Below, piece by piece: positions 8,364-14,955 of a stretch of DNA of 17,792 nucleotides. A program made the position numbers and the translations under genes. Source of the stretch: Lactobacillus helveticus DSM 20075 = CGMCC 1.1877 (GTDB lineage Bacteria > Bacillota > Bacilli > Lactobacillales > Lactobacillaceae); the NCBI RefSeq assembly GCF_000160855.1, contig NZ_GG700752.1:665098-682889 (forward strand). The letters run 5' to 3'. The number at the start of each line of letters is the position of its first letter. The stretch's first letter is position 1. The notes under the pieces were generated by a model. That model had not been told where the DNA came from. It was given only the letters and a program-made list of their open reading frames with translations, and did not search any database.

Positions 8364-9195
8364 TATGGTAATTAATCCGGTTGCATTTCAATTAGGAAAT
8401 TTAAGCGTAAAATGGTACGGTATTATTATGGCCGTGGCAATTATACTTGCTACGTGGATGTCCATTGAGGAAGGCAAGAAAAGACAAATAATCAGTGATG
8501 ATTTTATTGATTTGCTCTTATGGGCTGTGCCATTAGGCTATGTAGGTGCTAGAATATATTACGTGATTTTCGAATGGGGATACTATTCTCAGCATCCGGA
8601 TCAAATTATTGCTATTTGGCATGGTGGTATCGCAATTTATGGTGGATTGATCGCAGGTCTAGTAGTACTTTTAGTTTTTTGTTACAAAAGAATGCTACCA
8701 CCGTTTTTGATGTTAGATATCATTACGCCAGGTGTAATGGCCGCTCAAATCTTAGGACGCTGGGGCAACTTTGTAAATCAAGAGGCGCACGGTAGTCCAG
8801 CTACACTTCATTTTTTACAAAGTTTGCATTTACCAGAGTTTATTATTCAACAAATGAAAATAGGTGGAACATATTACCAGCCTACTTTTCTTTATGAGTC
8901 TTTTTTTAACTTGATAGGCTTAATTTTGATTCTGTCTTTGCGTCATCGAAAACACGTATTTAAGCAAGGAGAAGTTTTCATGACTTATCTTCTTTGGTAT
9001 AGTGTAGTAAGATTCTTTGTTGAGGGTCTGAGAACGGATAGCCTGTATGCCTTTGGTATGATTCGAGTATCACAAGCATTAAGCTTGGTTTTGTTTATTG
9101 CGACGATTATTTTATGGATTTATCGTCGTAAAGTTGTTAAACCAAAGTGGTATTTGCAAGGTAGTGGGTTAAAATATCCATATACAAGAGATTAG
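8356..9195 (+). CDS. lgt: Prolipoprotein diacylglyceryl transferase
   Basis: Lgt moves a diacylglyceryl group from phosphatidylglycerol to the lipobox cysteine of prolipoproteins, the first step of lipoprotein maturation in the membrane. The 279-residue protein is very hydrophobic, with about seven membrane segments. It shows the family landmarks: HGGIAIYGG (H89), [10 protein letters not shown] (134-143, with R135 and N138) and VEGLRTDSL (222-230, with R226). The ATG at 8356 is chosen over the one at 8365 because AAGGA lies 8 nt upstream of it; the start falls inside the end of hprK. A basic, polar tail (about 260-279) ends the protein. gpsA follows 41 bp later. All expected motifs are present, so the enzyme should be active. 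Confidence 0.96.
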   Translation: MINMVINPVAFQLGNLSVKWYGIIMAVAIILATWMSIEEGKKRQIISDDFIDLLLWAVPLGYVGARIYYVIFEWGYYSQHPDQIIAIWHGGIAIYGGLIAGLVVLLVFCYKRMLPPFLMLDIITPGVMAAQILGRWGNFVNQEAHGSPATLHFLQSLHLPEFIIQQMKIGGTYYQPTFLYESFFNLIGLILILSLRHRKHVFKQGEVFMTYLLWYSVVRFFVEGLRTDSLYAFGMIRVSQALSLVLFIATIILWIYRRKVVKPKWYLQGSGLKYPYTRD

Positions 9196-9236
9196 TTTAG
9201 ATAATAAAATTTCAATTAGAAAGTTTGAGAGAGAAA

Positions 9237-10256
9237 ATGACAAAGATTGCAGTTTTAGGTAATGGTTCATGGGGTTCAGTTTTAGGTTCAATGTTAGCCG
9301 ATAACGGTAATGACGTAACTCTTTATGGCAATATCGAAAGTGTTAACGAAGAAATTAATAAGACTCATACTAATAGTCACTACATGAAAGATTGGAAATT
9401 GAATGAAAATGCTAAGGCTACTGGAGATCTTGAAGAAGCACTTAACGGTGCAGAATTAGTTTTATTCGTTTTACCAACTAAGGCAGTAAGAATTGTTGCT
9501 AAAAATGTACGTAAAGTACTGGACAAAACAGGTGCTAAGCCACTTTTAGTTACTGCAACTAAGGGTATTGAACCAGGTACTAAGAAGCTAATTTCAGAAA
9601 TCTTAACTGAAGAAGTTTATCCAAATGACGAAGATAAGATTGTAGCTATTTCTGGTCCAAGTCATGCTGAAAATGTTGCTCAAAAGGACTTAACTGCTAT
9701 TGCATGTGCTTCAACTGATGAAGAAAATGCTAAAAAAGTTCAAAAGATTTTCTCAAACGACTACGTTCGTTTTTACACCAACGATGATTTAGTTGGTGTA
9801 GAAGTTGGTGGTGCCGTTAAGAACGTTATTGCCATTGCTGCCGGTATTTTAGTAGGACAAGGCTATGGCGATGATGCTAAAGCCGCACTTATGACTAGAG
9901 GTTTGGCTGAAATTACTCGTTTAGGCGTTAACTACTTTGGTGCTAAGCCAATGACATTCAGTGGTTTATCAGGTATTGGTGACTTAATTGTTACTTGTAC
10001 CTCAGTTAACTCACGTAACTGGCGTGCTGGTAAACAAATTGGTGAAGGCAAGAGCTTAGATTACGTTCTTAAAAACATGGGTCAAGTAGTTGAAGGTGCA
10101 ACTACTGTGAAGGCTGTTCACGAACTTAGTGAAGAAAAGAACATCGATATGCCAATTTGTGATGCTATTTACCGTGTTCTCTATGAAAATACTGATGTAG
10201 CTGAAGAAATTAAGCAAATGATGGGTAGAGATCCTAAGCCAGAAATCCGTCTTTAA
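9237..10256 (+). CDS. gpsA: NAD(P)-dependent glycerol-3-phosphate dehydrogenase
   Basis: GpsA reduces dihydroxyacetone phosphate to sn-glycerol-3-phosphate, the backbone for phospholipid and teichoic acid synthesis. The 339-residue protein begins with the dinucleotide-binding loop GNGSWG (8-13), has the central segment SGPSHAENV, and carries the catalytic lysine in GGAVKNVIAIAAG (K195). The C-terminal substrate domain includes GLSGIGDLIVTC. The ATG at 9237 gives the normal family length; a TTG 12 nt upstream would add four residues and lies in the purine-rich stretch (GAGAGAG) likely to act as ribosome binding site. It closes the prfB-hprK-lgt gene chain, with a terminator 21 bp after its stop. 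Placement beside lgt links it to membrane lipid supply. Confidence 0.97.
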   Translation: MTKIAVLGNGSWGSVLGSMLADNGNDVTLYGNIESVNEEINKTHTNSHYMKDWKLNENAKATGDLEEALNGAELVLFVLPTKAVRIVAKNVRKVLDKTGAKPLLVTATKGIEPGTKKLISEILTEEVYPNDEDKIVAISGPSHAENVAQKDLTAIACASTDEENAKKVQKIFSNDYVRFYTNDDLVGVEVGGAVKNVIAIAAGILVGQGYGDDAKAALMTRGLAEITRLGVNYFGAKPMTFSGLSGIGDLIVTCTSVNSRNWRAGKQIGEGKSLDYVLKNMGQVVEGATTVKAVHELSEEKNIDMPICDAIYRVLYENTDVAEEIKQMMGRDPKPEIRL

Positions 10257-10277
10257 TATTTAGTAATAATAGACTGA

Positions 10278-10308
10278 AGATATTGTTCATTTGAACAATG
10301 TCTTTTTT
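10278..10308 (+). terminator. Intrinsic terminator after gpsA
   Basis: AGATATTGTTC (10278-10288) pairs with GAACAATGTCT (10293-10303) around a 4-nt loop, an 11-bp stem with one U-G pair, followed by a T tract to 10308. It ends the prfB-to-gpsA transcript. Confidence 0.85.
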
Positions 10309-10365
10309 GTTTGCTTTGGTATCGTTCATTAAGATTTGACAAGGATAAATTAACTATCAAAAAAG

Positions 10366-10394
10366 TGTTATTTATATAAGAAAAAACTTATAAT
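10366..10394 (+). promoter_or_regulatory. Candidate orphan promoter
   Basis: A perfect TATAAT at 10389-10394 has the weak -35 TGTTAT (10366-10371) 17 bp upstream. A transcript starting near 10401 would run only about 105 nt before meeting the hairpin terminator at 10459-10506, with no credible ORF on the way. The AT-rich context means the match could be chance. Confidence 0.35.
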
Positions 10395-10412
10395 AAAAAT
10401 ATATTCGATTAT

Positions 10413-10426
10413 AGAAAACGCATTCA
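10413..10426 (+). promoter_or_regulatory. Weak cre-like (CcpA) site
   Basis: AGAAAACGCATTCA matches the cre consensus TGWNANCGNTNWCA except at two fixed positions. It sits about 12 bp past the predicted start of the orphan promoter, a usual place for catabolite repression. Given the two mismatches it is only suggestive. Confidence 0.25.
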
Positions 10427-10458
10427 TTAAAAAGAAAGTAGGTATTTATTGATTAATT

Positions 10459-10506
10459 GCCGGAGAAAACACGGGATTTTAATCCCGTGTTTTCTCCGGC
10501 CTTTTT
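10459..10506 (+). terminator. Perfect 19-bp stem terminator with no gene upstream
   Basis: Positions 10459-10477 and 10482-10500 are perfect reverse complements (19 bp) closed by the loop TTTA, followed by CTTTTTCTTTTG. This is the strongest hairpin in the window. It does not follow any gene: the gpsA terminator is already 150 bp upstream. Confidence 0.9.
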
Positions 10507-10532
10507 CTTTTGTTTTTTTGCTTGGTCCCCAC

Positions 10533-10580
10533 TTCTTTCTTAAACATATGTTTGATATAATCTTAAAAAGAAAGGAGGGA
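10533..10580 (+). promoter_or_regulatory. Extended -10 promoter and strong RBS of the GlgC-remnant ORF
   Basis: TGATATAAT (TATAAT at 10556-10561 with an upstream TG) forms an extended -10; TTCTTT at 10533-10538 is a poor -35 at 17 bp. The consensus-like ribosome binding site AAAGGAGGGA lies at 10571-10580, 7 to 8 nt before a GTG at 10587. A start of transcription near 10568 would leave only a short leader. Confidence 0.55.
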
Positions 10581-10586
10581 ACAAAT

Positions 10587-10979
10587 GTGGATGTTCAAAA
10601 AGGAGCTCAAATTATCGACTCTGTGATCATGCCAGGGGTGAAGATCGGAAAAAACGCTGGGATTAAACATGCGATTGTAGGTGAAAATGCTGAAATTGGT
10701 AATGGTGCCGTAGTGGAAGATAAAGATGGTCGAATAGGGATCATCAATGATTTTCAAAATTTAACGGGAATTGTCCGTTATGATGAAAATACAATCGCAC
10801 TCTTTTGGTTTAATAGTACAGATCAGGATTTAATTTTGAATTTACAACAAGCTGCTTTTTATGCCATTCCTGACCTAGTAAAACAATTAATTATGAGAAC
10901 AGAAAAAAACAGAGTCATTCCAGCTAAAAATGGAATATTTGAAAAAAATAACTTTTTAATAAGCAAAACGTTAAATTAA
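10587..10979 (+). pseudogene. Chimeric remnant: GlgC/GlgD C-terminal beta-helix joined to a second fragment
   Basis: The 130-codon frame opens with residues like the last turns of the ADP-glucose pyrophosphorylase beta-helix: [36 protein letters not shown] (residues about 3-43), all hexapeptide-repeat type. A complete enzyme has about 380 residues and its nucleotide-binding domain comes first; that domain is absent here. From about residue 57 the character changes to [19 protein letters not shown], then [11 protein letters not shown], which looks like the C-terminal beta-sandwich of a GH13 alpha-glucan enzyme; this second assignment is weaker. The likely start is GTG 10587 behind AAAGGAGGGA, although the GlgC-like pattern (TNV before DVQ) seems to begin a few codons earlier. 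It lies directly before pgm, where a glg operon would be expected, so I read it as an in-frame deletion scar. It might still be translated. Confidence 0.65.
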
Positions 10980-10999
10980 TAAAGCAGAAGTTTTATAAT
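10971..10999 (+). promoter_or_regulatory. Candidate pgm promoter
   Basis: TATAAT at 10994-10999 has TTAAAT (10971-10976) 17 bp upstream, three of six matches to a -35. It would start transcription near 11006, about 75 nt before the pgm ATG. A short imperfect hairpin (ACAGC 11031-11035 with GCTGT 11046-11050) lies in that leader. Confidence 0.4.
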
Positions 11000-11079
11000 T
11001 GTTACTAGATAATAAGAAATAGTTGAAAAGACAGCTTTAAAATCCGCTGTTGTATTTATTTTGATGAATAGAGGAAAAT

Positions 11080-12804
11080 ATGAACGCAAGAGAAAGTTTT
11101 GAAGAATGGCAAAATGCTAATAATTTACCTGATTATTTAAGAGACCAATTAGATACTTTAGGTAAAGATGAAAAATGGATTGAAGATGCCTTTGGTCAAG
11201 ATATTAATTTTGGTACTGCAGGGATGAGAGGGCGTCTTGAACCTGGTACTAATAGAATCAATCTTTTTACAGTTGGCAGAGTTACTGAAGGTTTAGCACG
11301 ATTGATTGATGAAAATGGTGAAGAAGCTAAAAAGCGTGGAGTAGCTATTTCATTTGACTCAAGATATCATTCAAGAGAATTTGCGGAACATGCCGCTCGT
11401 ATTTTAGGTGCACATAGAATTCATGTATATTTATTTGATGATTTAAGACCAACACCTGAGCTTTCATATGCTGTTCGTCACTTGCATACTTTTGCAGGTA
11501 TTAACATCACTGCTTCTCACAATGCTAAGCAATATAATGGTTACAAAGTTTATGGCGAAGATGGTGCACAAATGGCACCAGAAAACGCAGATCGTTTATT
11601 TGCTTATGCTCAAAAAGTTACTGACATTTTTGGGGTTAAGGCCGCACCTGTCCAAGAATTGCGTGCAAATGGTACTTTGCAATTAATCGGTGAAGACGTT
11701 GATGAAGATTATTTGCAAGAATTAAAGCAAGTAACTGTCGACCCAGAAATGGTTAAGGCAAATGCTGATAAGTTAAAGATTATTTATACCCCACTTCATG
11801 GTACAGGTAAGATGCTTTATGATCGTGCATTTAGACAAGGTGGATTTGATAATGTGATTCCTGTTCCTATTCAATCAATTATTGATCCAGAATTTCCAAC
11901 TACAATCAAGCCTAACCCAGAATATCGTGATGTTTTTGAACCAGGCTTTAAATTAGCTGATAAAGTCAAAGCTAACGTAATTATTGCTACCGACCCAGAT
12001 GCTGACAGAATGGGTGCAGCCGTAAGAAAATCTGACGGTGATTTCCAAGTTTTGACTGGTAATCAAATTGCTACGTTGATGGCTTACTACTTGCTTGTTC
12101 ATATGAAGGAAAGCGGCAAGTTGACTAGTGATTATGAAATCGTTACTTCAGTTGTTTCAAGTGCTTTGCCATTCAAGATTGCAGAAGACTTTGGCATTAA
12201 GACTAAGCACGTTTTGACTGGCTTCAAGTACATTGGTGAAGAAGTTGACCGTATGAAGAAGGCTGGCGATGCCAAGTTCCTGATGGGTTTTGAAGAAAGC
12301 TATGGCTACTTGTTCAAACCATTTGCTAGAGACAAGGATGCTATGCAAGGTGCATTGATGTTTGCCGAAGTTGCTAGTTACTATGCTTCTAAGGGCATGA
12401 CTGTTTTTGATGGCTTGCAAGAAATCTGGAATAAGTACGGCGTAGCTTACGAAATTACCAAGGCTATCGAAATGCCAGGTATCGGCGGTCAAAAGAAGAT
12501 GGCTGAACTTATGAGTAAATTGCGTAATGAACACTTAAGTGAAATCAATGGCGTTAAAGTTAACAAGATTCAAGATTTCTTAAAGAAAGAAACTATTGAA
12601 AATTGCAATGTAACACCACTTGAAGGCTTCCCAGAATCTAACGTTTTGAAATATTTCTTAGATGATGAAACCTGGGTTGCTCTTCGTCCATCAGGTACTG
12701 AACCAGTTATTAAGGCTTATGTTGGTGTAAATAAGAAGGATATTGCAACTGCAGAAAAGGCTGCACAAGATTACCAAGCAGCTTTAGCTGAACTTCTTAA
12801 ATAA
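11080..12804 (+). CDS. pgm: Phosphoglucomutase/phosphomannomutase, PgcA-type
   Basis: This alpha-D-phosphohexomutase interconverts glucose-6-phosphate and glucose-1-phosphate, the branch point to UDP-glucose, cell-envelope sugars and, where present, glycogen. The 574-residue protein has all four active-site loops: the phosphoserine loop TASHNAKQYNGY (S146), the metal-binding DPDADR (305-310), the sugar-binding GFEESYG (403-409) and the phosphate-binding RPSGTEP (536-542). The length fits the PgcA type. ATG 11080 has GAGGAA at 11071-11076. Its neighbour upstream is a GlgC-like remnant, which suggests pgm was once the last gene of, or next to, a glg operon and was kept because the cell still needs glucose-1-phosphate. 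Leu and Lys codons drift from TTA/AAA early to TTG/AAG in the second half. The product could equally be called phosphomannomutase from sequence alone. Confidence 0.95.
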   Translation: MNARESFEEWQNANNLPDYLRDQLDTLGKDEKWIEDAFGQDINFGTAGMRGRLEPGTNRINLFTVGRVTEGLARLIDENGEEAKKRGVAISFDSRYHSREFAEHAARILGAHRIHVYLFDDLRPTPELSYAVRHLHTFAGINITASHNAKQYNGYKVYGEDGAQMAPENADRLFAYAQKVTDIFGVKAAPVQELRANGTLQLIGEDVDEDYLQELKQVTVDPEMVKANADKLKIIYTPLHGTGKMLYDRAFRQGGFDNVIPVPIQSIIDPEFPTTIKPNPEYRDVFEPGFKLADKVKANVIIATDPDADRMGAAVRKSDGDFQVLTGNQIATLMAYYLLVHMKESGKLTSDYEIVTSVVSSALPFKIAEDFGIKTKHVLTGFKYIGEEVDRMKKAGDAKFLMGFEESYGYLFKPFARDKDAMQGALMFAEVASYYASKGMTVFDGLQEIWNKYGVAYEITKAIEMPGIGGQKKMAELMSKLRNEHLSEINGVKVNKIQDFLKKETIENCNVTPLEGFPESNVLKYFLDDETWVALRPSGTEPVIKAYVGVNKKDIATAEKAAQDYQAALAELLK

Positions 12805-12821
12805 AATGGGCATATTTCGTG

Positions 12822-12835
12822 CGAAAACACGTTCG
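12822..12835 (+). promoter_or_regulatory. LexA/DinR (SOS) box upstream of uvrB
   Basis: CGAAAACACGTTCG matches the Gram-positive SOS operator CGAACRNRYGTTCG at 13 of 14 positions; only the fifth base differs (A for C). It lies 71 bp before the uvrB start. TAAAAT (12842-12847) and TATAAA (12847-12852) just downstream are candidate -10 elements, though no good -35 is visible. Repression by LexA with induction by DNA damage is the expected control of uvrBA. Confidence 0.75.
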
Positions 12836-12862
12836 TGGTAGTAAAATATAAATACTAATTAG

Positions 12863-12891
12863 AAAGTTGGACAATTTGGTCCAACTTTTTT
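12863..12891 (+). terminator. Terminator-type hairpin between the SOS box and uvrB
   Basis: AAAGTTGGAC (12863-12872) pairs perfectly with GTCCAACTTT (12879-12888) around the loop AATTTG, followed by T residues to 12891. By form it is an intrinsic terminator for pgm. However, it lies downstream of the SOS box and only 15 nt before the uvrB ATG, so a uvrB transcript starting near the box would carry it at its 5' end. Confidence 0.8.
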
Positions 12892-12906
12892 CATGAGGAG
12901 GAAAGC

Positions 12907-14955
12907 ATGATTACACGACAAAAAGATCGCAAATTTGAATTAGTGTCTAAGTTTAAGCCAGCAGGGGACCAAGAGCAGGCTATTGATAAATTGACGGCCG
13001 GCTTTAAAAAAGGCTATAAAGAACAAATTCTAGAGGGTGCCACTGGTACTGGGAAAACTTTTACTATGGCCAACATTATCGCTAACTTGAATAAACCTAC
13101 TTTAGTAATTACGCATAACAAAACTTTAGTGGGTCAACTTTATGGTGAGTTTAAAAGCTTCTTTCCTCATAATGCTGTTGAGTATTTTGTATCTTACTAC
13201 GATTACTACCAACCAGAAGCTTATGTTCCGCAATCTGATACTTATATCGAAAAGGATTCAGCTATCAATGATGAAATTGATCAGTTGCGCCACGCCACTA
13301 CATCAGCTTTAATGGAGCGTAATGACGTAATTGTTGTTGCTTCTGTTTCGTCAATCTATGGTTTGGGTGATCCAAAGGAATATGCTCGCAGCGTTCTGAT
13401 GATTCATGAAGGTCAAGAATATGATCGTAATGTGTTATTACGTGATTTAGTAAATTTGCAGTATGATCGTAACGACATCGATTTTCAACGAGGACGTTTC
13501 CGCGTTCGTGGGGATGTTGTAGAAATTTTTCCAGCTGGCAATTCTAATCATGCTTATCGGATTGAATTTTTCGGGGATGAAATTGATCGCATTGTTGAAA
13601 TTGACTCTTTGACTGGAGAGGTAATTGGTGAAAGAGAAAGCATTTCTTTATTCCCAGCTACGCACTTTATGACTAATGATGATCAGTTGCGTCGTGCGCT
13701 TAAGGCGATTTCTAAGGAAATGAAGGTTCAGGTAAAGAAGTTTGAAGGTGAAGGCAAACTTCTAGAGGCTGAAAGAATTAAACAACGTACTACATATGAT
13801 ATGGAAATGATGAGTGAAGTTGGTTATACCAATGGAATTGAAAATTATTCTCGTCATATGGAAGGCAGAAAAGCTGGTGAGCCGCCTTATACCTTGCTCG
13901 ATTTCTTCCCAGATGATTTCTTGACTTTAATTGATGAATCCCATGCGACTATGCCTGAAATTCGTGCAATGTACAATGGTGACCGTAATCGTAAGCAAAC
14001 TTTGATTGATTATGGTTTCCGTTTGCCTTCAGCTCTTGATAACCGCCCGCTTAAGTTATCTGAATTTGAAAAGCATGTTCATCAAATACTTTATGTTTCT
14101 GCCACACCGGGTGATTATGAATTAGAGCGAACTAATCATAAAGTAGAACAGATTATTCGACCAACAGGATTGCTGGATCCAAAAATTGAGGTAAGACCAA
14201 TTGAAGGGCAAATTGATGATCTAGTTGGAGAAATTAATAAACGAATAGATCGCAATGAACGGGTATTTGTTACAACTTTGACTAAAAAGATGGCAGAAGA
14301 TCTGACTGATTATCTAAAAGATTTAGGTATTAAGGTGCAATATCTGCACTCTGATATTAAAACTTTAGAGCGAATGAAAATTCTTCGTGATTTACGTTTA
14401 GGTAAATTTGATGTGTTAATTGGAATCAATTTGCTGCGTGAAGGTATAGATGTGCCAGAAGTTTCACTCGTAGCTATCTTGGATGCAGATAAAGAAGGTT
14501 TCCTGCGTGCATATCGTCCATTAGTTCAAACAATGGGACGTGCGGCTCGTAATGCAAATGGTGAGGTAATCATGTATGCAGATACGATTACTGATTCTAT
14601 GAGAGCTGCGATCAATGCAACTAAGAGACGGCGTAAGATCCAAGAAGAGTTTAACAAAGAACATGGAATTACACCTAAGACAATCATCAAACCTGTTCAG
14701 GATGTAATATCTATTACTAAGCCATCAAGTGGTGATAAGGATAAGAAATCTGATAGCTTTGCTGATTTGAACTTCGATGAATTAACTGCTAGTCAAAAGA
14801 AGACGATGATTAAGAATCTGCAAGAACAGATGAAAGAGGCTGCTAAGAAGCTCGACTTTGAAGAAGCGGCTAACTTGCGGGATGCTATTATCGATTTACA
14901 AAAGTCATCTAGAAAACCAAAGACAAAAAAGGGGAAAGCTTTTAATGGTAAATGA
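12907..14955 (+). CDS. uvrB: UvrB, excinuclease ABC subunit B
   Basis: UvrB is the damage-verifying helicase-like subunit of nucleotide excision repair, loaded by UvrA and then bound by UvrC for incision. The 682-residue protein shows Walker A (GATGTGKT, 44-51), the beta-hairpin region with [25 protein letters not shown], and the DESH Walker B (343-346). The second helicase domain contains [15 protein letters not shown] and QTMGRAARN. The C-terminal UVR motif (about 635-668, [22 protein letters not shown]) is the UvrC contact. ATG 12907 has GAGGAGGAAAG directly upstream. Its end overlaps uvrA by 11 nt, so both subunits are made from one mRNA. The SOS box upstream implies damage-inducible expression. 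Confidence 0.98.
   Translation: MITRQKDRKFELVSKFKPAGDQEQAIDKLTAGFKKGYKEQILEGATGTGKTFTMANIIANLNKPTLVITHNKTLVGQLYGEFKSFFPHNAVEYFVSYYDYYQPEAYVPQSDTYIEKDSAINDEIDQLRHATTSALMERNDVIVVASVSSIYGLGDPKEYARSVLMIHEGQEYDRNVLLRDLVNLQYDRNDIDFQRGRFRVRGDVVEIFPAGNSNHAYRIEFFGDEIDRIVEIDSLTGEVIGERESISLFPATHFMTNDDQLRRALKAISKEMKVQVKKFEGEGKLLEAERIKQRTTYDMEMMSEVGYTNGIENYSRHMEGRKAGEPPYTLLDFFPDDFLTLIDESHATMPEIRAMYNGDRNRKQTLIDYGFRLPSALDNRPLKLSEFEKHVHQILYVSATPGDYELERTNHKVEQIIRPTGLLDPKIEVRPIEGQIDDLVGEINKRIDRNERVFVTTLTKKMAEDLTDYLKDLGIKVQYLHSDIKTLERMKILRDLRLGKFDVLIGINLLREGIDVPEVSLVAILDADKEGFLRAYRPLVQTMGRAARNANGEVIMYADTITDSMRAAINATKRRRKIQEEFNKEHGITPKTIIKPVQDVISITKPSSGDKDKKSDSFADLNFDELTASQKKTMIKNLQEQMKEAAKKLDFEEAANLRDAIIDLQKSSRKPKTKKGKAFNGK

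Larger units (their letters stand above)
10309..10586 (+). other. Gene-free stretch with two promoters and a strong terminator
   Basis: From the gpsA stop at 10256 to the next start at 10587 there are 330 bases with no supportable gene. After the gpsA terminator the DNA is very AT-rich up to 10450. It contains a promoter-like TATAAT (10389-10394), a weak cre-like site (10413-10426), a perfect 19-bp stem terminator (10459-10506) and a second, better promoter (TATAAT at 10556-10561). I read this as the remodelled 5' flank of a lost operon. Confidence 0.6.

Noticed and set aside
10336-10341. A perfect TTGACA as -35 of a promoter after gpsA
   Set aside because: No -10-like hexamer lies 16-18 bp downstream; the next region is a run of A residues.
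10449-10586. A longer 176-codon version of the GlgC-remnant ORF starting at TTG 10449
   Set aside because: The extra codons run through the perfect 19-bp terminator hairpin and its T tract, and through the downstream promoter. A strong RBS points instead to GTG 10587.
11030-11051. Hairpin ACAGC/GCTGT before pgm as a terminator or riboswitch
   Set aside because: The stem is about 6 bp with a 10-nt loop and no clean T tract, so it is too weak to call.
12157-12534. 125-codon antisense frame within pgm
   Set aside because: It has no RBS or recognisable motif, and lies fully opposite conserved pgm coding sequence whose active-site loops explain the DNA.
14858-14944. Upstream extension of uvrA inside uvrB
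   Set aside because: The extra 29 codons are unlike the UvrA N-terminus, overlap the UVR-domain coding sequence of uvrB, and the ATG at 14945 has a fitting RBS.
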